Source: Flavobacteriaceae bacterium
Lineage (GTDB): Bacteria > Bacteroidota > Bacteroidia > Flavobacteriales > Flavobacteriaceae
NCBI GenBank assembly: GCA_013215105.1
Contig: JABSPL010000208.1
Location: 1-64,000, forward strand
Length of the DNA: 64,000 nucleotides
Reading direction: 5' to 3'
Shown here one piece after another: positions 43,742-52,557 of this stretch. Each line of letters opens with the position of its first letter. Within the stretch, counting starts at the first letter, position 1. Both the position numbers and the translations under genes were made by a program. The notes beneath the pieces are model-generated. The model made no database searches, was not told the origin of the DNA, and saw nothing but the letters and a program-made list of their open reading frames with translations.

Positions 43742-45382
43742 ATGAAAACTACTATAATTTTAATAACAGCAATTTTATTTTTACAATGTGGGAAAGTAAG
43801 CCAAGAAGGACCTACTTCCATAAGTAACATAGTAATGTATTCAGCAAATGATAGTTATGTAATACGAGGAGCCAATGTAGATTTACAATTGTTACTTGAA
43901 ATAACCCCAAGTGATGCTGATATATCCAAAGTATTGTGGAGTGTAGACAATAAAAGTATAGCAACAATAGACGAGCATACAGGATTGTTGACTTCCAGAG
44001 ATGCAGGCTCTATCAATGTTACCGTAAAAACTACTGACGGAAGCAACCTAGAGGCTTCCGAAGAGTTTACAATATTAAGAGCTATAACTCCTTCGATAAA
44101 ATCCATAGAAATAAAGTCGACTATAAATTCTTATAATATAGAAGGAGTCAATTCTCCCCTACAACTATACCTTGATATTTCACCAAATAATTCTAATCAT
44201 TCTAAAATAGAATGGACTGTATCGGATGAATCTGTGATATCTATAAATGAGAATGGACTCGTGACTTCTTTGGCTATAGGTTCTAGTAATGTTATTGTTA
44301 ATAGTACCGATGGTTCCAATATAGAGAGCTTTGTGGAAATATCGGTTTCTAAAAAGGACGATGACAATCAAGAAGGTGAAACAGATGATAGCTCCATAGT
44401 AATACATGAAAGTAACAAAGTTATAAGTTATCAGATGTCTCAACAAGATTATGATTCTTGGGTTCAACACGATGACTTTATGAATGATTGGACTAAAACC
44501 AAGCCAATCATGGATGAAATATACGATAAGTTTAATGATAATTTCGACTTTGTATTCTTTATTTTAAACGAAACAGATAAGCCTAGTTCTATTGGATATT
44601 ATGGACTTAACATATCAGGAGTAAATAATGTTAGCGGTATAGGGCGTAGTATAGTTAGTCAAGCTAATATTAATTTGGGTTCTTCTAATAAAATGAAATC
44701 AATAATGCAGATACCTTATCTGTCAGGTTTAAAGTCGGGTCCGACACTACACGAGATACTTCACAATTGGGGTAACTTTGTATTAAACACCAAAACATTT
44801 ACCGATTCTCCCAACGAAGTAAACAGTATACCTCACTGGGGTTTCAGCTCGGCAGGAGGACAATTAGGAGGTTTCGATATAAACACCTTAGAAGAAAACG
44901 TAGATGGTGATTCTAATAAATATAAAGCTAGCATGGGCTCTAGTAATAACTTTGGTTTAAATGCAAACGGAGGTAACGGACTACCTTATTCTAATATAGA
45001 ATTATATCTTATGGGGCTTATTCCTGAAAGTGAAGTTCAAGACTTAGTAATGTTTTCTGGACTAACTACAACTCAAGAAGACTATAATAATGGAGTATTT
45101 TATGCAAACACTAAAACTATAGTAACTATATCCGATATAGTGAGTGAACATGGAGCTAGAAGCCCTTCTTTCATTAATTCTCAAAAAGACTTTAGGCTAT
45201 TGGTAGTTGTACTTACCCCTAGTCAATTAACTTTGGCCCAATGGAATATTATATCTGACGAGGTAGATTGGTTTACTGAGCAAACAATGTTTCAAAACCC
45301 GTCTCATCTTTACAATTTTCATCAAGCTACATTAGGTAAAGCAACTATGAATGCTACAATATACTCTGAGGATATAAAATAA
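43742..45382 (+). CDS. Lipoprotein with two BIG2 Ig-like domains and a putative zinc-peptidase domain
   Basis: A 546-residue lipoprotein (MKTTIILITAILFLQCGK). Two tandem Ig-like group 2 domains occupy about residues 20-120 and 120-210 (SKVLWSVDNKSIATIDEHTG, SKIEWTVSDESVISINENGLVTS). The C-terminal 330 residues contain HEILHNWGN (H337, E338, H341), an HExxH motif, with a further histidine in IPHWGFS (H365), a plausible third zinc ligand. Later parts (PYSNIELYLMGLIPESEVQD) are not familiar to me. It is likely a surface zinc peptidase or a zinc-binding relative of unknown family. The start at 43742 begins the signal peptide and follows a promoter; an in-frame start at 43715 overlaps the promoter. 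Confidence 0.7.
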   Translation: MKTTIILITAILFLQCGKVSQEGPTSISNIVMYSANDSYVIRGANVDLQLLLEITPSDADISKVLWSVDNKSIATIDEHTGLLTSRDAGSINVTVKTTDGSNLEASEEFTILRAITPSIKSIEIKSTINSYNIEGVNSPLQLYLDISPNNSNHSKIEWTVSDESVISINENGLVTSLAIGSSNVIVNSTDGSNIESFVEISVSKKDDDNQEGETDDSSIVIHESNKVISYQMSQQDYDSWVQHDDFMNDWTKTKPIMDEIYDKFNDNFDFVFFILNETDKPSSIGYYGLNISGVNNVSGIGRSIVSQANINLGSSNKMKSIMQIPYLSGLKSGPTLHEILHNWGNFVLNTKTFTDSPNEVNSIPHWGFSSAGGQLGGFDINTLEENVDGDSNKYKASMGSSNNFGLNANGGNGLPYSNIELYLMGLIPESEVQDLVMFSGLTTTQEDYNNGVFYANTKTIVTISDIVSEHGARSPSFINSQKDFRLLVVVLTPSQLTLAQWNIISDEVDWFTEQTMFQNPSHLYNFHQATLGKATMNATIYSEDIK

Positions 45383-45412
45383 GCATATCTGTTAACTACA
45401 ACCATTCTATAT

Positions 45413-45448
45413 AAAAAAAAGCAGCTCAATTTACTGAGCTGCTTTTTT
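45413..45448. terminator. Bidirectional terminator
   Basis: GCAGCTCA (45421-45428) and TGAGCTGC (45435-45442), preceded by A8 and followed by T6, between the convergent zincin and YceI genes. Confidence 0.9.
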
Positions 45449-45470
45449 CTGCTAAAACCAATGTTTTTTT

Positions 45471-46049
45471 TTAGAAAACTAACTCTACATTTAAGTCAAA
45501 TTCATCATATATAGCTTTATCCTTAAGGTTATCAAAGAAGCTAGCAGAACCGTACTTTATACCATATTTAGTTCTGTCTATTTTCGTAGAAACGGTTGCT
45601 TTATTACCAGAAACAACCATATCAAAAGTAACACTCTCTGTTATTCCTTTTATAGTTAAGCTAGCAACAACATTATAGTTTCCTTTAGAAGTTTCTTTAA
45701 CCATTTTCATTACCAACTTAGCAGTAGGAAACTTACTAGTACCAAAAAAGTCATCAGCCTTTAAGTGACCTTCTAGTTTTCCTTTGTACTCTCCTTCTAG
45801 GTCAGTTACGTTTATGCTTGCCATATCCATAACAAACTCTCCTCCTGTAAGCTTGCTGTTTTCGAAAGTTAAGCTACCTCCTTTCAACGATATTAACCCT
45901 TCGTGAGAACCTGTTACTTTCTCTCCTTTCCACTTTACTTGGCTCTTCTCAATATTTATTTGTTTTTTGTCTTCGTGGTTTGGTTTGAAAGACAGTAAAG
46001 CGAATGTTGCTAATACAAATAACGAGATACTTAAAATACTTTTTTTCAT
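45471..46049 (-). CDS. YceI-family lipid-binding exported protein
   Basis: A 192-residue protein with signal peptide SILSISLFVLATFALLSF. The YceI lipocalin-like fold is seen in QVKWKGEKVTGSHEGLISLKGG, the strand GEFVMDMASINVTDL, GHLKADDFFGTSKFPTAKLVMK and the closing YGIKYGSASFFDNLKDKAIYDEFDLNVELVF. YceI proteins bind isoprenoid or amphiphilic molecules in the periplasm. It is a single-gene unit; TAnnTTTG elements lie upstream. Confidence 0.93.
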   Translation of the reverse strand: MKKSILSISLFVLATFALLSFKPNHEDKKQINIEKSQVKWKGEKVTGSHEGLISLKGGSLTFENSKLTGGEFVMDMASINVTDLEGEYKGKLEGHLKADDFFGTSKFPTAKLVMKMVKETSKGNYNVVASLTIKGITESVTFDMVVSGNKATVSTKIDRTKYGIKYGSASFFDNLKDKAIYDEFDLNVELVF

Positions 46050-46378
46050 TGTTTAAAATTTTTAATTAATTATATATTCTATACCTATTTGCAGACTCCC
46101 TTATCTAAAACATGAATAGATAACCTTACAAATATATCAAATATTCTTTGCAAATGTATACATTTATTGTTTTTATAAAGATAATGTAGATTAATAAAGT
46201 TACAAGCCCTCTTATTTGTTTTTACAAAAATATTACCTCATATTTTCAACGGCATAACTAAGGTATAAAACCTATTGTAAAACAAGTAAAATGAACGTAT
46301 AACTATAAAGTTATTATATATATTCTTTTTTATTTACCATATAATAGTATATTTACCTATTAACCTTTTACATAAACA
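46050..46378. other. Divergent 329-base intergenic region
   Basis: No gene is seen. On the minus strand it carries TATATTTG (46129-46136) and TACATTTG (46151-46158), candidate promoters for YceI. On the plus strand I find no good element for the metalloprotease. Confidence 0.5.
46129..46136 (-). promoter_or_regulatory. Candidate -7 element for YceI
   Basis: TATATTTG on the minus strand, 79 bases above the ATG at 46049. A second match, TACATTTG, is at 46151-46158. Confidence 0.45.
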
Positions 46379-49300
46379 ATGAATATATCCTTCAAAACAT
46401 TCTGTTTAATTATGTTTTTCTTAGCCTTTTCAAAGGTCAGAGCTCAAAATATAAAGAACTATTGGAAACCAACTAACAATATTATCGCCAAAAAAAAGGC
46501 GAATTCTAAAATACCTACTAAGTATAAATCCTTTATTTTAGATTATAAATCGCTTCTAAAAGAGATTAACAATATATCTTCTGCAAGAGCGAACAACATT
46601 ACTAACAAGGTCGTTCTCTTTCCTAATACCGAAGGGATAATAGAAGGTTACACAATAAAAGAAGCTTCGGTTATGACTGAAGCACTACAAACTAAATATT
46701 CGAATATAAGATCGTATATAGGAGTAAATACAAACAACCCTTCCGAAATCATACGCTTTAGTACCGATAGTTACTCTATAGAAATAATGTTCTTGAACTC
46801 TAATAAGACTTATTATCTAAAACCCGAAACGGTTAAATCTGACAGATACATGTTGTATTCTAGAGACTCGTTACCTAAAGACTCTTATTTTGAATGTATG
46901 GTGAAGCAAAGTGTCAAATACAATTTCTATAACACTCAGAAAAGAGAAGCCTTAACCAACTCCAGACTACACATGTTCAGGATAGCCCTTGCCTGCACTG
47001 GTGAGTTTTCTAACTATTTCGTTAATAAACACGGAGCCAATAACAAAACCGATGTCGAAAAAAAATTGGTGATAATGTCTCAATACAACTCGTTCCTTAC
47101 ACAGATAAACGGTGTTTACGAAAGAGACTTTTCGGTAAGACTATTACTTATAGAAAACACTGACGAGCTAATATATTTCGACTCAAATACCGACCCATAT
47201 ACCAATGACGATATATTCGAAATGTTAGATGAAAACCAAGTAAACTGCGACAAAATAATAGGTAGTAGCAATTACGACGTAGGGCATGTACTCCGAAAAG
47301 GAGGCGGTGGACTTGCTTATTTAAACTCTGTTTGCTCTTCTTCACTGAAAGCTTCAGGGTGTTCATCTCTTAACCTTGATGCCAATGATGTGCTATATAT
47401 AGAAGTAGCTACTCACGAGCTAGGGCATCAGTTTGGTGCCAACCATACTTTCAATAACGAATGTGGCGGTAATGTATCGGGTACAACTAGTGTTGAGCCT
47501 GGTAGCGGATCCACATTTATGTCTTACCCTGGTAGATGTGAACCTAATGTGCAGAACTATTTCGATACTTATTTTAACAATATAAGCGTAAGAGAAATAA
47601 CCTATAACCTAAGGAATATATTCAATTGCGGAACATCTTTAGACAACAACAATAGCGCACCTACTATTACTGACCTAAATAGGACATACTATATACCTAC
47701 ATCTACTCCTTTTAGTTTAGATGCTATAGTTAACGATGCTGACGGTAACCAATCCCTTACTTATTGCTGGGAACAAACAGATGCAGAAGCAGCAAATATG
47801 CCTCCCCTAAGAAATAGCTCCGTAGGCCCTATGTTTAGGTCTCTGACTCCTAGCAGACAAAGTAATAGATATTTCCCTGATATGAATACTATACTTGCAG
47901 GAAGGACTAGTAACACTTGGGAAGTATTACCATCGGTAGCCCGATCAATGAATTTCGCTCTTACAGTAAGAGATAACGATATAAGAGGAGGGCAAATCTC
48001 TTTTGATGAAACCGAAGTTATAACAGTAAAAACTAATAGTAGCTTTGAAATAACTAGCCAAAACTCTAACGATGAAATATGGTATGCTGGTAATATGGCT
48101 AATATAACATGGAATGTAGCTAGCTCCAACACAGCACCTATAAACTGTGAATTTGTAGACATCTATATGTCTGACGAAAGAGAAAACGGGTTCAATATAC
48201 TAGTTGAAAGCGATGTACCTAATACAGGGCAATATATAGTTTCGGTACCAGAAGGCATAGATTCTGAAAACGCAAGAATAATGATAAAAGGACAAGATAA
48301 TGTGTTTTTTGCAGTAAATAGAACTGACTTTAAGATAGTACCTGAATTTGACTTCCTTAGTAGCTTCGAGCAAAGCACTAAAATCATATGTGATAGTAAC
48401 ACGGCTTCTTTCGATTTTGTGTACAATACATACAACAACTTTTCCGAAGAAGTAACCTTCTCTGCAGATGACTTACCTAATGGCTTGACAGCTACTTTTA
48501 CTCCTGCTAAAGCTAGTGAAAACAATACTAATGTCAATGTTGTTATATCAGGTTTTGACAACCTAGCTAAGGACCTGTATTGGTTCAATATAAACACTAG
48601 AAGTAATATGATCAATAAATTATCGCCCTTATCAGTCAAAAGCTATTCTAGTCATATAGATGATGTAAATATTCTTAACGATAATATATCAGAAACAGAA
48701 ATACTGCTACCTTACCTTCTTAATTGGGAATCCGACGATATTACTGTTGATTATTATCTGCAGATATCAGAGTCTGATAGTTTTGATAGCTTTGTTATAA
48801 ACGATAAAAATACATTAGAGCAATACAATATATCTAACTTCGATATTCTTGAAACTAACAAAGTGTATTACTGGAGAATAAAAGCCGAAAACTACTGTAA
48901 TACAATATATTCTGAAACATACGACTTTAACCTTGCAGGAAAAGAAGTACTAACCTATAGTAAAGCTTCTAACAATAATATACCTGACAATAGTACTAGC
49001 GGTATAAAATCGACAATAAGAATAAAAGAGCTAGTAAACATAACAGATGTAAATATTACAATAGACCTAAACCATACATATATAGGCGACCTTAATATAA
49101 AACTCACCAGCCCTAAAGGAGGGACTATCTTACTAAAAGACTATGCCGAGAATGACGGTAACAATCTAGTTAGCACCACCTTCGACGACTCTGGCATTAG
49201 ATTCAAAGATGGGCTATCTCCATACATTGGTTCTTTTAGACCTGTAGAAGAGCTATCAAAATTTAACTCTACTAGATCCGATGGTATATGGACTTTGACT

Positions 49301-49708
49301 ATTATTGACGGATACCAAGGAAATGTCGGAACTCTACTTGATTGGTCTTTGAATATAGAAGGACAAACTCTATTAGACTTTGACAGCGATGGTGTAGCCG
49401 ATATTGAAGATAAAACTTTACAATCGGTAGCTGTTGGTGGGTTTTCTCCTAACAACGATGGCATAAACGATTTGTGGATTGTACAAGGTATTAACGACGG
49501 AAAAGGAGGTAAAGCTATATACCCTAAAGTAAATATAACTATACACAACCGTCAAGGATTGTTAGTTTACAGTCAAAATGACTACGACAACAGTTGGGAT
49601 GGTACATATAAAGGTAAAGTAGTCCCTGCAGGAAACTACCATGTGTCTATACAGTCTTCTTCCGATAAAACTAGTAATGTAAAAGCTTGGATATATATTA
49701 ACTATTAG
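46379..49708 (+). CDS. Secreted reprolysin-type metalloprotease with P domain and T9SS C-terminal domain
   Basis: An 1109-residue secreted protein with signal peptide FCLIMFFLAFSKVRAQ. After a propeptide-like region comes a metzincin domain: zinc motif HELGHQFGANH (from about H346) with Met-turn STFMSYPG. Middle parts include Ig-like and fibronectin-like strands (ITSQNSNDEIWYAGNMANITWN, WESDDITVDYYLQISES). Residues about 870-1000 form a proprotein-convertase P domain (VNITIDLNHTYIGDLNIKLT, DGIWTLTIIDGYQGNVGTLL). The last 90 residues are a type B T9SS sorting domain (VGGFSPNNDGINDLWIVQGI ... GNYHVSIQ). It should be exported to the surface or medium by the type IX secretion system. Confidence 0.9.
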   Translation: MNISFKTFCLIMFFLAFSKVRAQNIKNYWKPTNNIIAKKKANSKIPTKYKSFILDYKSLLKEINNISSARANNITNKVVLFPNTEGIIEGYTIKEASVMTEALQTKYSNIRSYIGVNTNNPSEIIRFSTDSYSIEIMFLNSNKTYYLKPETVKSDRYMLYSRDSLPKDSYFECMVKQSVKYNFYNTQKREALTNSRLHMFRIALACTGEFSNYFVNKHGANNKTDVEKKLVIMSQYNSFLTQINGVYERDFSVRLLLIENTDELIYFDSNTDPYTNDDIFEMLDENQVNCDKIIGSSNYDVGHVLRKGGGGLAYLNSVCSSSLKASGCSSLNLDANDVLYIEVATHELGHQFGANHTFNNECGGNVSGTTSVEPGSGSTFMSYPGRCEPNVQNYFDTYFNNISVREITYNLRNIFNCGTSLDNNNSAPTITDLNRTYYIPTSTPFSLDAIVNDADGNQSLTYCWEQTDAEAANMPPLRNSSVGPMFRSLTPSRQSNRYFPDMNTILAGRTSNTWEVLPSVARSMNFALTVRDNDIRGGQISFDETEVITVKTNSSFEITSQNSNDEIWYAGNMANITWNVASSNTAPINCEFVDIYMSDERENGFNILVESDVPNTGQYIVSVPEGIDSENARIMIKGQDNVFFAVNRTDFKIVPEFDFLSSFEQSTKIICDSNTASFDFVYNTYNNFSEEVTFSADDLPNGLTATFTPAKASENNTNVNVVISGFDNLAKDLYWFNINTRSNMINKLSPLSVKSYSSHIDDVNILNDNISETEILLPYLLNWESDDITVDYYLQISESDSFDSFVINDKNTLEQYNISNFDILETNKVYYWRIKAENYCNTIYSETYDFNLAGKEVLTYSKASNNNIPDNSTSGIKSTIRIKELVNITDVNITIDLNHTYIGDLNIKLTSPKGGTILLKDYAENDGNNLVSTTFDDSGIRFKDGLSPYIGSFRPVEELSKFNSTRSDGIWTLTIIDGYQGNVGTLLDWSLNIEGQTLLDFDSDGVADIEDKTLQSVAVGGFSPNNDGINDLWIVQGINDGKGGKAIYPKVNITIHNRQGLLVYSQNDYDNSWDGTYKGKVVPAGNYHVSIQSSSDKTSNVKAWIYINY

Positions 49709-49725
49709 GTTAACATATAATACGT

Positions 49726-49770
49726 AAAAGCCCAGTGGTTTAAATAAAATTAAAGCATTGGGCTTTTTTT
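49726..49770 (+). terminator. Terminator after the T9SS metalloprotease
   Basis: AAAAGCCCAGTG (49726-49737) pairs with CATTGGGCTTTT (49756-49767; one G-T pair), followed by more T. Confidence 0.85.
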
Positions 49771-49868
49771 TCGCAAAGTAGATACTATTATCAAATAACA
49801 TTTAAATGTATGAATTACTTATTATTTATAGTACTTTCGCTTTTTTAAACAAGATAAAACCAACTATT

Positions 49869-50489
49869 ATGAGAAAATTATTATTTGCAGCTATTGTTAC
49901 AATATTTAGTACAGCATCGATTTGTGCTCAAGGACAAGGAGACTTTGAGTTAGGAATAGGTGTAGGTGCTAGTTCTTCTTCTGCAACTCAGAGTTCGGCT
50001 TATGATGGAGGTACGGCTGATTCTTTGTCAGGTCCTAATGTGTCTATATCGGGAGAATATTACTATTCTGAGTCATGGGGTATTAAGATGAAATTAATTA
50101 GCGATACTAAAGGATGGACTGGTGGTCATTATTATGATATACCTAATGTTGATTATGAACTAAAATACATTACTATTCCTGTAATGGCTAATTGGCACTT
50201 CGGATCTACAAAAGACTGGTATCTTAATTTCGGAGTTTATATGGGATTCTTAACCGATGCTACGGCTACTAATAATGACGTAGAACTAAACGTTAAAAAA
50301 GATTTCGAAACTAGTGATTTTGGTTTTGCTTATGGTATAGGTTATAAGTTTAAAGTAAACGAAGACATGAAATTCTATTTAGAATATGAAGCACAGAGTG
50401 GTTCAGCTGAGATATTTAAAGATGATTCTAATGGAACTACGACTAACATCAGAGCTAGTTTCAATGCTGGGCTAATTTTCAATATATAA
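49869..50489 (+). CDS. Outer-membrane beta-barrel protein (OmpX/PorT-like)
   Basis: A 206-residue protein from the ATG at 49869, which starts signal peptide MRKLLFAAIVTIFSTASICA. The mature part is a small barrel: GDFELGIGVGASSSSATQSS, YYSESWGIKMKLISD, ITIPVMANWHFG, WYLNFGVYMGFLTDATAT, MKFYLEYEAQSG and a C-terminal strand ending GLIFNI. The family is common in Bacteroidota and specific roles are unknown. An in-frame extension to 49806 adds non-signal residues and is rejected. Confidence 0.85.
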   Translation: MRKLLFAAIVTIFSTASICAQGQGDFELGIGVGASSSSATQSSAYDGGTADSLSGPNVSISGEYYYSESWGIKMKLISDTKGWTGGHYYDIPNVDYELKYITIPVMANWHFGSTKDWYLNFGVYMGFLTDATATNNDVELNVKKDFETSDFGFAYGIGYKFKVNEDMKFYLEYEAQSGSAEIFKDDSNGTTTNIRASFNAGLIFNI

Positions 50490-50497
50490 GTAAGGAA

Positions 50498-50617
50498 AGA
50501 CCTAGATATAAAATATTTGATTTAACCAAATATGACAACTACAGCCAAGAGCTCATCGATGGAGGAGGAAATTTCACTCTGTATTATACCATAACAGAAG
50601 AAGACCACAAAAGCTAA
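50498..50617 (+). pseudogene. Possible gene relic (C-terminal fragment)
   Basis: Reading 40 codons here gives a protein-like segment with RYKIFDLTKYDNYSQELIDG and, after GGNF, TLYYTITEEDHKS, ending at TAA. It has no start codon and is not in frame with the upstream barrel gene. Codon use resembles real genes (mixed charged and aromatic residues, no low-complexity). A terminator follows at 50650-50686. I do not recognise the family; it may be the tail of a lost gene. Confidence 0.4.
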
Positions 50618-50649
50618 CGACTGCGTAGAAAATAAAGAGTAAAATATAG

Positions 50650-50686
50650 AAAACACTCCTTAGCTGTAATAGTTAAGGGGTGTTTT
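50650..50686 (+). terminator. Terminator downstream of the gene relic
   Basis: AAAACACTCCTTA pairs with TAAGGGGTGTTTT (13 pairs, one G-T), with further T after it. It may serve the barrel gene at 49869 and formerly the relic. Confidence 0.75.
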
Positions 50687-50753
50687 ATTAAGAAACAACC
50701 TCTCTCCTATATCCTATTCACAAACATAGCATCACTTACTAGCCTCAAAACTA

Positions 50754-50783
50754 TTGCTACTACGAGTAAAAACCATAAATTTG
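50754..50783 (+). promoter_or_regulatory. Promoter of dxs-pabB
   Basis: TTG at 50754-50756, 19 bases, then TAAATTTG at 50776-50783. The GTG start of dxs follows after only four bases, so the transcript should have almost no leader. Confidence 0.6.
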
Positions 50784-50787
50784 CCCT

Positions 50788-52557
50788 GTGATAGACGATA
50801 TACTAAAAAACATAAATAGCCCTAAAGACTTAAGGGGTTTAAATATAACTGAACTAAACCTATTAGCTAACGATATAAGGAAGCTTATAGTAAATACTCT
50901 TGCTATAAAACAAGGTCACTTAGGTGCTAGCCTTGGTGTTGTAGAGCTGACTATAGCCCTACATTATAGTTTCGATACTCCTACCGACAAGCTAATATGG
51001 GATGTAGGTCACCAAGCTTATGCTCACAAAATACTTACTGGCAGAAAGGATGTATTCGAAACCAATAGGCAATGGGGAGGTATTAGCGGTTTCCCTAAGA
51101 TGAGCGAAAGCAAATACGATGCCTTTGGTACTGGTCATTCGTCTACTTCTATTTCTGCAGCACTAGGTATGGCTATTGCAGATAAGCTACTAGGTAACGA
51201 GAACCATCATATAGCAGTTATTGGTGATGCGTCTGTAGCTTCGGGGATGGCCTTCGAGGCTATGAACCAGGCAGGAACAACTAATGCTAACCTTATAATA
51301 GTAATAAACGACAACCAGATAGCTATAGACCCAGGGGTAGGTGCTTTCAAAGAGTATCTGAACAGTAAAGGACTAAAAGGAACTAATACTGAAGACTGCT
51401 TCTTTAAGGCATTTAACCTTCCTTACTACGGAGTCACAGACGGACATAGTATAAGTGAACTTAACCTTACATTTGACAAACTGAAAGCTATAAAAGGAGT
51501 TAAAGTACTACATATAAGAACCATCAAAGGTAAAGGCCTGAAAAGAGCAGAAGAGAATCAGGTACTATATCATGCTCCTGCCAACTTCGACAAAGACACT
51601 GGTGAGATAATAGTCAAGAGCAAAAGTGAGTACACCAAATACCAAGATGTGTTTGGGAAAACTCTATGTGAACTAGCAGATAGCAACCCAAAAATAGTTA
51701 GCATCACACCTTCTATGATAAGCGGAAGTTCACTTAACTATATGCAAGACAAACACCCCGATAGAGTGTTTGACGTTGGTATTTGTGAACCTCATGCTAT
51801 GACTCTTTCCGCAGGTATGGTAAGTAAAGGACTTACAGTTTACTGTGCTATGTATTCTACATTCTTACAAAGAGCTTATGACCAGATAATACACGATGTT
51901 GCTCTACAAAACTTACCTGTTATATTTTGTATAGACCGAGCAGGATTAGTTGGTGAAGACGGAGCAACCCACCATGGAGTATTCGATATAGCCTTCCTTA
52001 GACTTATACCCAATATGCAAATATTCTGTCCTATGGACGAGCTAGAACTCCGAAATATACTCTACACTCTACAACTAAGTAACCAGAGTCCTATTGCTAT
52101 ACGTTACCCAAGAGGCTACGGGCAGATAAAAGACTGGCAAAAAGAATTTCAGCCTATAGTAAGCAAGAAGGCTAAACAACTAAAATGCGGTAAAGATATA
52201 GCTATAATAAGCACTGGTACTATAGCTAATAATATTACTAAAGCTATAGAAGGGCTTGATGTATCACACTATCATTTTGCTTATATAAAACCTATAGACG
52301 CCGATAGTATAGACAAGATAGCAAGTAAATATAAGACTATAATAAGTATAGAAGATGGCACTGTAAAAGGTGGTTTCGGATCGGAAGTTTCGGAGTATAT
52401 GCATAGTAAAGACTATAAGAATAAGCTGGTGATAAAAGGAGTCCCCGATGAGTTTATAAGTCATGGTTCGGTAGAGATACTATATAATACTATAGGCTTA
52501 GATACTGATGGCATAAAGGAAACTGTATTGACTCAATTAGAATATATCAATGGGTAG
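50788..52557 (+). CDS. dxs: 1-deoxy-D-xylulose-5-phosphate synthase
   Basis: Condenses pyruvate and glyceraldehyde-3-phosphate with thiamine diphosphate, the first step of the MEP isoprenoid pathway and a source for thiamine and pyridoxal. The opening INSPKDLRGLNITELNLLAN, GHQAYAHKILTGR, GTGHSSTSISAALGMA, thiamine-diphosphate motif VIGDASVASGMAF through INDNQIAID, and GLVGEDGATHHGVFDIAFL are visible. Length 589 aa matches the short Bacteroidota form. The start is GTG at 50788, supported by the conserved N-terminus (DDILKNINSPKDL). It overlaps pabB by 8 bases. Confidence 0.95.
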   Translation: MIDDILKNINSPKDLRGLNITELNLLANDIRKLIVNTLAIKQGHLGASLGVVELTIALHYSFDTPTDKLIWDVGHQAYAHKILTGRKDVFETNRQWGGISGFPKMSESKYDAFGTGHSSTSISAALGMAIADKLLGNENHHIAVIGDASVASGMAFEAMNQAGTTNANLIIVINDNQIAIDPGVGAFKEYLNSKGLKGTNTEDCFFKAFNLPYYGVTDGHSISELNLTFDKLKAIKGVKVLHIRTIKGKGLKRAEENQVLYHAPANFDKDTGEIIVKSKSEYTKYQDVFGKTLCELADSNPKIVSITPSMISGSSLNYMQDKHPDRVFDVGICEPHAMTLSAGMVSKGLTVYCAMYSTFLQRAYDQIIHDVALQNLPVIFCIDRAGLVGEDGATHHGVFDIAFLRLIPNMQIFCPMDELELRNILYTLQLSNQSPIAIRYPRGYGQIKDWQKEFQPIVSKKAKQLKCGKDIAIISTGTIANNITKAIEGLDVSHYHFAYIKPIDADSIDKIASKYKTIISIEDGTVKGGFGSEVSEYMHSKDYKNKLVIKGVPDEFISHGSVEILYNTIGLDTDGIKETVLTQLEYING

